Shown here one piece after another: positions 44,291-53,800 of a stretch of DNA of 64,000 nucleotides (the stretch's first letter is position 1; each line of letters opens with the position of its first letter). The position numbers and the translations under genes are program-made. The stretch is taken from contig CAYXDO010000046.1 of the NCBI GenBank assembly GCA_964463485.1, positions 5,642-69,641 of the forward strand, written 5' to 3'. The notes below the pieces were generated by a model. It searched no databases and was not told where the DNA came from. It was given only the letters and a program-made list of their open reading frames with translations. This DNA comes from CAYXDO01 sp964463485. Its GTDB lineage: Bacteria; Myxococcota; Kuafuiibacteriia; Kuafuiibacteriales; Kuafuiibacteriaceae.

Positions 44291-46699
44291 TCAGGAGGGC
44301 TTGACTTCGTCGGTCGCGGGCTCTTCTCGCAGGCCCGTGAAATTCACGGGAAACCGCTCCGGGGGCTGCTCCAGGGCGAGATCGAGGACTTGGTCCACTC
44401 GCTTGGCGAAGTGGAACTTCATCTGCTCTCTCACTTCTTTGGGCACTTCGACCAAGTCCTTTTCGTTCTTGTCCGGAAGGATGACTTCCTTGATTCCGGA
44501 CCGCAGCGCGGCGAGGACTTTTTCTTTCACGCCGCCGATCGGGAGCACGTGGCCGCGGAGGGTGATTTCGCCGGTCATGGCGATGTCCGATCGGACTTTG
44601 ATTCCCGTGATGAGCGACGTGATCGCCGTAATCATCGTGACTCCGGCGGAGGGGCCGTCCTTGGGGATGCCGCCTTGGGGGACGTGCACGTGGAAATCGT
44701 GTTTCTCCCAGACGGAGTCAGCGATGCCGAACTCACGGCCGCGCGAGCGGACGTAGGAGACCGAGGCTTGGGCGCTCTCTTTCATCACCGCGCCGAGCTG
44801 GCCGGTGAGGGTGAGGTTGCCTTTGCCGGGGTACTTGGTGGCTTCGATGAACAGGATGTCTCCGCCGGCCGCGGTCCAGGCCAGGCCGGTGGCGACTCCG
44901 GGGACTTCGGTGCGCTGGGCCATCTCGTTGTAGAACTTTTCGGGCCCGAGGTACTCCTCGAGGTCGGCGGCGCGAACTCGGGTGAGCTCGGTCCTGCCTT
45001 CGGCGACCTTCACGGCGACGCCGCGAATGACCGAGTTCATCGTTCGCTCGAGGTTTCGGACACCGGCCTCCCGGGTGTACTCCGTGATGATCGCGTTGAG
45101 CGATTCGTGTTCGAGCACCACGAGCTTCTCGGTCAGGCCGTGCGCCTCGAGGCTCTTCGGCAGCAGGTGGCGGATCGCGATGTGGATTTTCTCTTCGTGG
45201 GTGTAGCCAGGGATCTCGATGATTTCCATGCGGTCCTTGAGGGCCGCGGGGATCGGGTCGAGCTGGTTGGCGGTGGCGATGAAGAGCACGCGCGAGAGGT
45301 CGAACGGAATCTCGAGGTAGTGGTCGGAGAAGGTGTGGTTCTGCTCGGGGTCGAGGACCTCGAGGAGGGCGGAGGCGGGGTCTCCTCGGAAGTCGTAGGA
45401 GAGTTTGTCGATCTCATCGAGCACGAACACCGGGTTGCAGGTGCCGCCTTTTTTGAGTCCCTGAATGATGCGGCCGGGGAGGGCGCCGACGTAGGTTCGT
45501 CGGTGTCCGCGGATCTCGGCCTCGTCGCGTACTCCGCCGAGGGAGATGCGCTGGAACTCACGCCCCATGGCGCTGGCGATGGAGTGCCCGAGCGACGTCT
45601 TGCCCACGCCGGGAGGCCCCACCATGCAGAGGATGGGACCTTTCATGTCGCTCTTGAGCTTGCGGACGGCGAGGTACTCGACGATCCGCTTCTTCACCTT
45701 GTCGAGTCCGTAGTGATTGGCGGCCAAGACCTCGCGGACGTTCTGAATGTCCAGCTTGTCGATCGTGGTTTTTTTCCAGGGGAGGTCCGCGATCCACTCG
45801 AGGTAGGTGCGACCGACCGTGTACTCCGAGCTGGACGACGGCATTTGTCGCAGTCGTCGGAGCTCTTTGCGGGAGACTTTCTCGGCCTCCGGCGGGAGGT
45901 TGGCGGCTTTGAGCTTTTGCTCGAGCTCGTCGAGGTCGCTCTCGCTTCCGTCCGCTTCTCCGAGCTCCTCTTTGATCGCCTTGAGTTGCTGCCGCAGGTA
46001 GTACTCCCGCTGCGTCTTGTTCATCTCTCCCTTCACTTGGGAGTCGATCTTGTTGGAGAGCTTGAGGACCTCGAGCTTTCGGTGAAGCAGCTCGAGGACG
46101 TTTTCGAGGCGGGAGGTGACCTCGGTGAGGTTGAGGATCTCCATCTTTTCTTCGACGGAGACATCCATGTTGGCGGCGATGAGGTCGGCGAGGTGGCCGG
46201 GATCGTCGATGCCTTCGACGAACTGAGCGGCGCCGGCGGGGATCTCGGGCATGAGGCCGACGACCTCGCGGGCCGTCTTCTTCACATTCATGACGAGCGC
46301 TTCGATTTTCATCGGATCGGCGTTGATGTCTTTGACCTCGACGACGCGGGCCCGGAGGTATGGGCTGGTCTGAGTCAAGGAGAGGACGCGGAAGCGTTTG
46401 AGCCCCTGCAGGACGAGGTGGAAGCCTTCGTCACCGGCCTTGAGCGCCTTCACGATGCGGCCGGTGGTGCCCATCGCATAGAGGTCCTCGGGACCTGGAT
46501 CGTCGACCGATCCGTCCTTCTGAGCCACGATGCCGATAGGTTCGCCGGACTCTTCGACCGCCTTCACCATCGCCAGGGTCTTCGGCCGTCCCACGGAGAT
46601 CGGCATGATGCTTCCTGGGAAGAAAACCGAGTTGCGCAGCGGAAGGATGGGGATGTCCATCCCTTGGCCTTCCTGTCCAAAACGATCGTTGTCGCCCAC
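44291..46699 (-). CDS. lon: ATP-dependent protease Lon
   Basis: Cytosolic AAA+ protease, 802 aa, standard length. N-terminal substrate domain, coiled coil with EYYLRQQLKAIKEELG, Walker A GPPGVGKTS near residue 360, Walker B VFVLDEIDK, and the protease with catalytic Ser in PKDGPSAGVTM (about 681) and Lys in GGVKEKVLAALRSG (about 724). The GTG start has AAAGGAG 6 nt upstream. Single gene; no CIRCE operator in the 300 nt before it. Confidence 0.97.
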   Translation of the reverse strand: MGDNDRFGQEGQGMDIPILPLRNSVFFPGSIMPISVGRPKTLAMVKAVEESGEPIGIVAQKDGSVDDPGPEDLYAMGTTGRIVKALKAGDEGFHLVLQGLKRFRVLSLTQTSPYLRARVVEVKDINADPMKIEALVMNVKKTAREVVGLMPEIPAGAAQFVEGIDDPGHLADLIAANMDVSVEEKMEILNLTEVTSRLENVLELLHRKLEVLKLSNKIDSQVKGEMNKTQREYYLRQQLKAIKEELGEADGSESDLDELEQKLKAANLPPEAEKVSRKELRRLRQMPSSSSEYTVGRTYLEWIADLPWKKTTIDKLDIQNVREVLAANHYGLDKVKKRIVEYLAVRKLKSDMKGPILCMVGPPGVGKTSLGHSIASAMGREFQRISLGGVRDEAEIRGHRRTYVGALPGRIIQGLKKGGTCNPVFVLDEIDKLSYDFRGDPASALLEVLDPEQNHTFSDHYLEIPFDLSRVLFIATANQLDPIPAALKDRMEIIEIPGYTHEEKIHIAIRHLLPKSLEAHGLTEKLVVLEHESLNAIITEYTREAGVRNLERTMNSVIRGVAVKVAEGRTELTRVRAADLEEYLGPEKFYNEMAQRTEVPGVATGLAWTAAGGDILFIEATKYPGKGNLTLTGQLGAVMKESAQASVSYVRSRGREFGIADSVWEKHDFHVHVPQGGIPKDGPSAGVTMITAITSLITGIKVRSDIAMTGEITLRGHVLPIGGVKEKVLAALRSGIKEVILPDKNEKDLVEVPKEVREQMKFHFAKRVDQVLDLALEQPPERFPVNFTGLREEPATDEVKPS

Positions 46700-47018
46700 T
46701 TCAAACTCCTTTGGCGATTACCGCCTAACCATGATCGTCCGCGGGTCGCTTCGACCTGCCCGGAAAATTCGATCCGCTCGTGCCTTCGCGAAATTCGAGG
46801 GCCGTCCTCACGTTGGTTTGGACTTTCTCCCGAAAATTTCGCTGTGGCGTAGCCGTCTTCGAGAATTGTGCGCCACAGCCACGGGAAAGCAAACCACGTC
46901 TTCGCGGCTCGCTTTTGGGCGGTTGGCGTGGGTGAAGAGCTCAGCGTGGTTTACGCCGCGCACGAATCGCGTGCTGATGCGCTCGACGTCGGGCGGTCGA
47001 AAGGGCCGGCTGTTGGAA
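46700..47018. promoter_or_regulatory. lon upstream region with 9-bp inverted repeat
   Basis: No gene. It contains a perfect inverted repeat GCTGTGGCG (46841-46849) / CGCCACAGC (46871-46879) with a 21-nt spacer, between the 3' end of the small basic protein gene and the lon start. It could be an operator of lon or a terminator of the gene upstream. Confidence 0.4.
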
Positions 47019-47159
47019 CTAACGGCTGACGGTGTTGCCGAAGAGCTCCGCCTCGGTGCGCGTCGTTCCCTTCTTCTCGAGCTGTTTTTTGCGCGCTCGA
47101 CCGTTCTTCTGAGCCTTGTGGACTCGCCGTTTGACAGTTGAATTCGTTGGGGATGCCAT
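47019..47159 (-). CDS. 46-aa basic protein
   Basis: ATG 47159 with AGAGGA 7 nt upstream gives a Lys/Arg-rich peptide: STVKRRVHKAQKNGRARKKQ, then a TTRTEAELFG tail. About 13 basic residues before a short acidic-hydrophobic end suggest RNA or DNA binding, for example to ribosomes. No family name known to me. Too short for many gene callers, but the ribosome site and composition support it. Lies upstream of lon on the same strand. Confidence 0.6.
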   Translation of the reverse strand: MASPTNSTVKRRVHKAQKNGRARKKQLEKKGTTRTEAELFGNTVSR

Positions 47160-47330
47160 AGCGCGTTCCTCTTCTCCGCAGATTCGGAGAGGGCCCCTTA
47201 GCCGAGCCCAGGGTGACTCGTCAAGCAGCGGCGCGGAGAGCATCGACTTTGGAGGATGTGATGGGCGCTGTTTACTCCGGAGCGCGCCACCTCTACGCTG
47301 CGGACCGGCGCCAATGCGCCGAAGACTCGC

Positions 47331-49721
47331 GTGGAGAGCCCGGTCCCTTTCGGTCGCTATCTCCTGCTCGAACGCGTTGCGGTCGGCGGAATGGCGGAGG
47401 TCTACAAGGCCAAAGCCTTCGGCGTCGAAGGCTTCGAGCGCCTCGTCGCCATCAAGAGAATCCTCCCGAACATGTCCGAGGACGCGGATTTCATCCGGAT
47501 GTTCATCGACGAAGCGCGGATCGCTTCACACCTGACGCACCAGAACATCGTTCAAATCTACGAGCTCGGAAAACACGAAGGCATCTACTTCATCGCGATG
47601 GAGTACGTCGGGGGGCGCGACCTGCGGCTGCTCCTCGATCTCTTCAAGAAGAACCGCCGCGTCATGGACGAGCCCATGGCCTGCTTCGTTCTCGCGCGGC
47701 TGTGCGAGGCGCTCGACTACGCCCATCGAAAGCGCGACCCGCGAGGCAAAGACCTCGGCATCATCCATCGTGATGTGTCTCCCCAGAACGTGCTCGTGTC
47801 GTACGAGGGCGAGATCAAGCTGTGCGACTTCGGAATTGCCAAGGCGATCGTCCAATCCACGCGCACGCAGGTCGGAGTTCTCAAGGGCAAGTTTGCGTAT
47901 ATGTCGCCCGAGCAAGTGCGGGGACGACCGATCGATCGCCGCAGCGACTTGTTCGCGCTCGGCGTGATCTTCTACGAGATGCTCACGGGGGAGCGGCTCT
48001 TCCTCGGCGACAACGATTACGCGACGCTACAGGCTGTAAGGAACGCAAAGGTCACTCCGCTGACTCAGGTGAACGCGTCGCTGTCGCCCGAGCTCGAGGA
48101 GATCGCGATGCGGCTGCTCGCCAAGGAACCGGAGCAGCGATACACCTGGGCGACCGAGGTCCTCGAAGATCTCCACGCCTACTTCGCGAGAAACGCTACG
48201 TTCTTTCATTCGCATCACCTCCGCCAATTCATGCAGGAGACTTTTGCGAAGGAGATCGACGTCGAGAACGCCAAGCTCGATGCCTTTCTCGAGCTTCGGC
48301 ACCCCGGAGTCTCCGAGGAGCCCTCGCAGCTTCCGGAGCCCGAGCCCGTCCTACCGTCCGTTCACGACCATCAGCACCAGCAGATCGCCGCCGAAGGGAC
48401 TGTCGCGCAGTTTGGGCCGGAGGGCACGGCGGAGGGCGAGGACTCCGAGCCGATCGCAGCGGAGAGCCTTCTCGCACCAGACGGTGGCGACACCGGGAAC
48501 CTTGCGTCTCGCGCTCCATTCGACGAAGCCACACCCGATCAGGATCCTTACGACGAACGGACGCCGTTCGAAGAGAGTCGAAACCTCGACGCTACGGAGC
48601 CCGTCGCCGAAGCGACGAAGGCCGGAGTCGTCCTCGAAGCGAGCGAGCTCGAGGACCTCGACAGCGAGCAAGGTGCTGCAGCTCTAGCGGATCGGCTCGA
48701 GAAGTTTGCCTCGCTCGATCACGAGGGTGAGACACTCGACGTCGAGAGTCAGGAAGCTCATCGCGCTTCGAAGGTGGTTCTCGAGGCCGAGCGAAAGAAG
48801 ATCGTCCCGATCGCCAAGCCGAATTCCGCGCCCGCCTCGAACGTCATCGTGAACCTCGACAGCGTCGCGCCCGCCGTGCCGAGGGCTCGATCGACCTCGT
48901 TTCGTGCGAGCGCGAAGGAGCGAGACCCGTCTCCTGCGCGGGCGCCTCGTACGCCGGACTTCGAGGAGTTCACGGATTCGCCGACCATCAACGCGGACTC
49001 CGATTCTTTCGGCGCGGATGGAGCGACCATCGAGGGGGTCACGAGCGGCCTGTTGTCGGACGCGCAGACGATGCGACCCGCCGAGGTCGCGGTCCCTTCC
49101 GTGCGACGAGGAGACGCTATTCCTGTGGCCGAGCCGTCGCGATCCCAGGAACGTCGATCCTCATTGTCCCGCGGGGGTGCGCCGCGTGTAGCCGTGGAGA
49201 TATCGAAGGGCGCGCGACCTCCGTCGGCGGTCGTAGAAGGTTCGCGCGCTCCGTCTCTCGTCGAGCGCGGAGATGGTTCGCGATCGCCGTCGCTCGTGGA
49301 GAGAGCAGACGCGAGCTTGGCGGAGCCCGTTGCGTCGACCACGTCGGCCGGCGCGATCGTGGTGGCTCAAGACGCCGCGCGGGCGTCGCTCGTCACGAAG
49401 CTCGGGATGCTCGCGGGCGCGCTCATCTTGGTGGCCGGCGGAATGGCGGCGGCCGTACTGGCGCTAAGCGAGCCGATGCTGTTGGTGGACACGTCGGTCG
49501 CGGTCCCCGAGATCGGGCTGCGCGTCGACGGCGCCGAGGTGGTCACGGCCAAGCCGCCGATCAAGCGGAAGATCGCGCTCGGTGAGCACACCGTGGAGGT
49601 GTTGGTTCCGGGCCAGCCCGCTCACGCTCAATCCGTCGCGATCACCGCGCGGCGCACGTACACCCTCACGGTGCCCGTCATGGAGACGAAGACGAGCACG
49701 CCTTCGAAAGGACTTCCGTGA
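47331..49721 (+). CDS. Ser/Thr protein kinase with transmembrane segment and PEGA domain
   Basis: 796-aa membrane-tethered kinase. Kinase motifs: G-loop VAVGGMAEV at 16-24, VAIK lysine near 42, HRDVSPQN near 146, DFG near 167, SPEQ near 192; all catalytic residues present. Residues 290-680 are a disordered, acidic and Ser-rich linker with (R-x-P-S-L-V-E) repeats. A single helix (MLAGALILVAGGMAAAVLAL, about 692) precedes an extracytoplasmic PEGA domain (about 718-785) that may bind wall or surface proteins. The GTG start has no clear ribosome site, but the protein begins as such kinases do. GTGA-coupled to the zinc ribbon. Confidence 0.92.
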   Translation: MESPVPFGRYLLLERVAVGGMAEVYKAKAFGVEGFERLVAIKRILPNMSEDADFIRMFIDEARIASHLTHQNIVQIYELGKHEGIYFIAMEYVGGRDLRLLLDLFKKNRRVMDEPMACFVLARLCEALDYAHRKRDPRGKDLGIIHRDVSPQNVLVSYEGEIKLCDFGIAKAIVQSTRTQVGVLKGKFAYMSPEQVRGRPIDRRSDLFALGVIFYEMLTGERLFLGDNDYATLQAVRNAKVTPLTQVNASLSPELEEIAMRLLAKEPEQRYTWATEVLEDLHAYFARNATFFHSHHLRQFMQETFAKEIDVENAKLDAFLELRHPGVSEEPSQLPEPEPVLPSVHDHQHQQIAAEGTVAQFGPEGTAEGEDSEPIAAESLLAPDGGDTGNLASRAPFDEATPDQDPYDERTPFEESRNLDATEPVAEATKAGVVLEASELEDLDSEQGAAALADRLEKFASLDHEGETLDVESQEAHRASKVVLEAERKKIVPIAKPNSAPASNVIVNLDSVAPAVPRARSTSFRASAKERDPSPARAPRTPDFEEFTDSPTINADSDSFGADGATIEGVTSGLLSDAQTMRPAEVAVPSVRRGDAIPVAEPSRSQERRSSLSRGGAPRVAVEISKGARPPSAVVEGSRAPSLVERGDGSRSPSLVERADASLAEPVASTTSAGAIVVAQDAARASLVTKLGMLAGALILVAGGMAAAVLALSEPMLLVDTSVAVPEIGLRVDGAEVVTAKPPIKRKIALGEHTVEVLVPGQPAHAQSVAITARRTYTLTVPVMETKTSTPSKGLP

Positions 49722-49954
49722 AAAAAGCAGGCGGATTCGACGAGGACGACGACGAGTTCGGAGAGAAGAAGGGTCCGGCCGGTCCGAAGAAGCGAAAGAA
49801 GTTCACCGAATTCGAGTGTCCAGACTGCATGGCCAACAACCCGTACGGCGATGGATTCAAGGTCGGCGACGAAGTGCAGTGCCTCTACTGCACCAAGCTT
49901 TGGCGCGTGAAGTCGGGCGCCGCCGAAGACAGCTTTCGCCTCATCGAGGCCTGA
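49718..49954 (+). CDS. Small zinc-ribbon protein
   Basis: 78 aa. An acidic N-terminus (DEDDDEFGEKK) and a KKRKK basic patch precede two C-x2-C knuckles, CPDC (about 34) and CLYC (about 57), a four-Cys zinc site. No enzyme domain. The GTG overlaps the kinase stop, so it is translated with the kinase and may be its adaptor or target. Function unknown. Confidence 0.75.
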   Translation: MKKAGGFDEDDDEFGEKKGPAGPKKRKKFTEFECPDCMANNPYGDGFKVGDEVQCLYCTKLWRVKSGAAEDSFRLIEA

Positions 49955-50022
49955 GCTTTCGCGACGACTATCGACAAAGTGCGGATCAAATTCGGTCGCC
50001 GTCGAAGTAGCATGGCTCCTTC

Positions 50023-51153
50023 ATGCGAGCTCTCTTCGCAGCTCTTGCCCTCGCATCCGCGCTCAACGCATGCGACGACAGCGGCTCCACGACTCACCCC
50101 GACGCCACGACGAGCGACGACGTCAAGATCGCGCCCGACTCGGGCCATGATGCCGGCTTCATCGACGCCGAAGAGCCTGTCGATCTGGGAGCGCCGGATA
50201 CCGGCGTGGTCGACACCTCGAGCTTCGAGCCCGGCGCCTTCGTCGAGGTGCCCGAAGGTCGCGTGACCATCGGCGCGACGTTCGCCAACGCAAAGACCGC
50301 GATCGGCATGCCTACGCGTATGAGCACAGGCTCAGGCACCGGCACGCCGCGAAGCTACGAGTGGGACCTGAGCTCTGGAGCTCGCTTGGTGATCTGGTTC
50401 GCCGACACGGACCTGTCCCAGGGTGCGGTCGAAGACACCGACAAGGTCCTCTGGATCGCCGTCGAAGGCAATTTCAGCGGAAAGAGCGGTTCCGGCGTCG
50501 GGATCGGGTCGACCAAACAACAGGCCCGCGCCGCTTTTGGAACGGCGGATCGATCCGCGCCGGTGACCGATCCCCCGGGTACCGTCGACGCCTGGTACAC
50601 ACGCGGGCTGCTCGCCGCTTACGGCAGCAACGATCAGGTTCGAACGATCACGGTCACCCGCGCGTACTTGCGCGCTCCCGACGCGCTCATCGACATCCCG
50701 GGAGGCCGAGTCGATTTTCCACCTTCGATCAACGGAGGCGCGATCCGAGGCAGCACACCCGATGAGGTTCGAACGGTCCTTGGCGAACCGGACGGTCAAG
50801 GAACCGTGTCGCCCGCCGGAACCACGCTGCTCGCCTGGAGCTATGCTTTCGTCGGCATAGAGGTCTTTTTCGCCGACGTGCTCGGCAACGACAAAGCCGC
50901 GTTCATCACGCTGCACACGCCTTACTACGGGCTGACCGGCGGCGGAGTCGGCATCGGGAGCACGCGAGCGGAGCTCGAGACGTACCTCTCGTCGGCAGGC
51001 TTCGACGCGGGTCGAGCGACCTCGGCGAGCCCCGATCTGTTTTGTTACGTAAACAATGCGACGCAGCGCGGTCTCGCGGCGACCTTCAGCAGCGCCAATC
51101 CTTCGCTCGTCACGACGCTGAACGTCGGCTTTCCGGCGTCGGCCTGTCGTTAG
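50023..51153 (+). CDS. Lipoprotein with repeated VGIGST blocks
   Basis: 376 aa. Signal MRALFAALALASALNAC with lipobox, then an Asp/Thr/Gly linker (DTGVVDTSS). The mature part repeats a beta module: GVGIGSTKQQARAAFG (about 165), GGAIRGSTPDEVRTVLG (about 245) and GVGIGSTRAELETYL (about 310), each followed by a strand. This G-I/S-G-S-T then helix then F/L-G pattern occurs in several secreted myxobacterial proteins; I cannot name the family. Convergent with the next gene. Confidence 0.65.
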   Translation: MRALFAALALASALNACDDSGSTTHPDATTSDDVKIAPDSGHDAGFIDAEEPVDLGAPDTGVVDTSSFEPGAFVEVPEGRVTIGATFANAKTAIGMPTRMSTGSGTGTPRSYEWDLSSGARLVIWFADTDLSQGAVEDTDKVLWIAVEGNFSGKSGSGVGIGSTKQQARAAFGTADRSAPVTDPPGTVDAWYTRGLLAAYGSNDQVRTITVTRAYLRAPDALIDIPGGRVDFPPSINGGAIRGSTPDEVRTVLGEPDGQGTVSPAGTTLLAWSYAFVGIEVFFADVLGNDKAAFITLHTPYYGLTGGGVGIGSTRAELETYLSSAGFDAGRATSASPDLFCYVNNATQRGLAATFSSANPSLVTTLNVGFPASACR

Positions 51154-51224
51154 ATCCCGGATTTTCTCCTTCTCCAAAGTCGCCGATCGATCGGGCGGGA
51201 GCTCGGCACGCCCAACCTGCTCGA

Positions 51225-53708
51225 CTAACGATCCAGCACCGCTCGAAGGCGCCCCAGCGGTCCTCCGATGAGTTGAAATTCACCGCAGTCTGCGAACGCC
51301 GTGATCTCGTGGGTAAGAATCGTCAGCTCACCCTGGCGCCGTAAGAAAGTCATGCCCCCAGCGTACGAGCGTAAGGGCCCATCTCCGGCGATCCAAGACG
51401 GCGCCGGGTTGAGCCGAGTCACGAGCTCAAAGCCGGGGCTGGATGCTCGCCCGAGCCTCCCGTTTTCGGCTCGGACGGTCAGGACTCTTTGAAAGTCGAG
51501 AGTGTCCATTTGGAGCGATCGAAACCGCCTCTCGTTGACGGTGAGCGTCACCTCGTCCGGGGCCGTCGCGAGCGCGGAAACGACGCGGAGCTCCACTTTG
51601 AGCGCGCCTGGCTCGTCCTCGGCGTCCAGAGCCGACAGCCAACTCGGCTCCACTCGAAATCCTTCATGAGTTGGCGTTACGCGCGCGAAAGTCTCCCGGC
51701 CGAAGAGCCAGGCAACTCCGCCCGACGTCGTGATGCCCTGAAAACTCATCGAAACGGCGCCCTCGGCCTCGATGGTGGCGGGATATTCCGTCGAGGACCC
51801 TCTACGTACTTCGGCTACTCGGCCATCTTCGAAGCCCAGCAGCGCGCGCCCCGGAAAGACCTCCGCACCCGCCACGGCCAGACCCGAAAGGACGATCGGC
51901 GCCTCGAGGGGTCTGAGCCGCTCGTCGAGCCACACGAGCTGAGACACGCCTTGGGTCGCTGTGACTGTTGCCAAACCCAGCTCGGTCGAGAACGCCAAAA
52001 GGGGCCGACCAGTCCACGCGGCCGCGAGCCGAGTTACTTCGAGCTCGCCGCACGAAACGCCGCGTGCGGGCCGGACGACGTACGCGCCCTCTGACCACAG
52101 CGCGGCGCAGCCCCCGCCGGGCAATTGTGTCAAGGCCAGGATCGACTCCCAAACCGGCTCGCTGGCGGCCAACAGCGGCACGAAAGGCGATGAGTCTCCG
52201 GCTCGGGCGAAGAGTCCGCCCGCTCCGCCCACCACGACCGGCCATGTGCCGAAGCGGTCGGCGAGGCGCGTGGCTGGTTCGGAAAGCTCAGGCCAGGGCT
52301 CACGCCCCGCGCCCACGCTTTGCCACGTGCCGCGGACCGCACCGTCGGCGTCGAGTTGGTGCAGCTGTCCCGCGGCCGAGAGGTAGTAGGTCGTCGACCC
52401 TACGCGCGCGAAGGAACCTCTGCACGAGTCACTGACCGCAAACAACTCGGTGGGCTCGCTGAGTGACGATCCGCTCAGCTCGGAGGTGACGACGACTCCC
52501 ATTGGCCCTTCTGGGCCCGTCAAACAGGCAAACAGTCGGGGTCCAACGGAGCTCAGCTGGCGGGCTTCGAGCGTCGAAGAGACGCTTTGCCATTGCCCGC
52601 AGGTGAGTCGACCCGCGCCGTCACGGAGCACGAAGTGCGGCCCTGGACCGACGGACGCCAGGAATGTCGCACTCAGCTGAGTAACCGACAGAGCGGTGCT
52701 GCCGAAGCGAATGAAATCGCAGTCACCTTCGGCGTCCCGCAGATCGACGGGCCGACAGCTGGGCCCGCGCTCGCACTCGACCACCGCGGGAAACTGATTG
52801 GCCCCACCGGCCAACGCGGTCCACCCGGCCGTCGATGACCAGGTGCCCTCGACGGCGTCGAGCTCTGCGGCGACCGGAGTCCGAGCTCCCGAGTCGAGAT
52901 CGACACCTTCGACGAACGTCGATGCTCCAAAGGGTTGAATTGCGACGAGCACGTGTGACTCGCCGAGGGGTGCCAACCGCGAAACCAAGCCGTTCGGAAT
53001 GGGCCACTTCCTCAGCTCGTCGCCGTCGAGCACGGTGATTTCGTTGGGAGCCGCTCCGACGATCCCTCCGCCAGGGAGCGCGGTCACTGCGGAGAACAAG
53101 TCAGGCGCCTCGGCGGGCTCGAGGGCGCACGTCACGTACTCTTGCCCGCGACTCGAGGTGGAGCCTTCGAGCGGCGCCTCGCACTCGCCCGCGAAATCGA
53201 AGACCACGCTCGCTCGCACGCTTCGAGTCCGGGCAGGGTCAGGCGCCACGGCGGACAATTCGCCGTCGCGAATCGAATACACCTCGGGTACCAGAAAGTC
53301 GGGGAGAATACATCGCGCGCCGGCGTGGGCCAACAGAGGGTTCGAGGTCAGCGAAGGACAGCGGGCGCACGAGCCCTCCGGAAGTGGCGCGGAAGCCAGA
53401 GCGACCGAGACCGTGCCCGGCCCCATCGAAAACGGCGCGCCGTCGGAACCCAGGAAATGTTCCGAGCTGAGCTCGAAGGTGAAGAGGTCGTCGCCGTCCT
53501 CGAGCTCCAGCGCCAGCGGCCCCTCCCCGAAAGAGCCCTCCCCGAAAGAGCCCTCCCCGAAAGAGAGCTGCGCCTGACTCACGAGGCCCTGGGAACTGAC
53601 GCGCGCGAGCACGGTGGGTCCGTCGAGCCGAAGGGTCTCGCGAGCTCCGCAACCCGCAACCAGCGCGGCGACGAAGCATCGAGCTCGCACTCCAGAGATC
53701 GGAACCAC
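51225..53708 (-). CDS. Large beta-propeller-like lipoprotein
   Basis: 827 aa. Signal MVPISGVRARCFVAALVAGC, GTG start. The mature part has about a dozen strands with LxGGGxxAL, VxxFPxVV and AxVGxxPHF patterns of a multi-bladed propeller, and many isolated Cys (for example SCARCPSL, CRPVDL, CGQWQS) that may form disulfides. Near residue 55 a 15-bp DNA repeat gives GEGSFGEGSFGEG. No enzyme site seen. Downstream of the exported PIMT on the same strand, 92 nt apart. Confidence 0.6.
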   Translation of the reverse strand: MVPISGVRARCFVAALVAGCGARETLRLDGPTVLARVSSQGLVSQAQLSFGEGSFGEGSFGEGPLALELEDGDDLFTFELSSEHFLGSDGAPFSMGPGTVSVALASAPLPEGSCARCPSLTSNPLLAHAGARCILPDFLVPEVYSIRDGELSAVAPDPARTRSVRASVVFDFAGECEAPLEGSTSSRGQEYVTCALEPAEAPDLFSAVTALPGGGIVGAAPNEITVLDGDELRKWPIPNGLVSRLAPLGESHVLVAIQPFGASTFVEGVDLDSGARTPVAAELDAVEGTWSSTAGWTALAGGANQFPAVVECERGPSCRPVDLRDAEGDCDFIRFGSTALSVTQLSATFLASVGPGPHFVLRDGAGRLTCGQWQSVSSTLEARQLSSVGPRLFACLTGPEGPMGVVVTSELSGSSLSEPTELFAVSDSCRGSFARVGSTTYYLSAAGQLHQLDADGAVRGTWQSVGAGREPWPELSEPATRLADRFGTWPVVVGGAGGLFARAGDSSPFVPLLAASEPVWESILALTQLPGGGCAALWSEGAYVVRPARGVSCGELEVTRLAAAWTGRPLLAFSTELGLATVTATQGVSQLVWLDERLRPLEAPIVLSGLAVAGAEVFPGRALLGFEDGRVAEVRRGSSTEYPATIEAEGAVSMSFQGITTSGGVAWLFGRETFARVTPTHEGFRVEPSWLSALDAEDEPGALKVELRVVSALATAPDEVTLTVNERRFRSLQMDTLDFQRVLTVRAENGRLGRASSPGFELVTRLNPAPSWIAGDGPLRSYAGGMTFLRRQGELTILTHEITAFADCGEFQLIGGPLGRLRAVLDR
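53521..53565. repeat. 15-bp coding repeat (GEGSF), 3 units
   Basis: Three identical copies of CCCTCCCCGAAAGAG (minus strand CTCTTTCGGGGAGGG) encode a flexible GEGSF linker near the front of the lipoprotein. The unit is a whole number of codons, so slippage changes length in frame. Confidence 0.85.
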
Positions 53709-53800
53709 GTCGAGCCACGGCGGGCAACCGGAATGTCCGCGAAACGTCGAGGCGTGGGAGTCCGGGCCCGGGCCGGCTGGATGAACTCATCAGGGGTGGG

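Noticed and set aside
44390..46852. 820-residue plus-strand frame antisense to lon
   Set aside because: It mirrors lon codons, is Asp/Val/Gly-rich and lacks any motif, while lon is complete.
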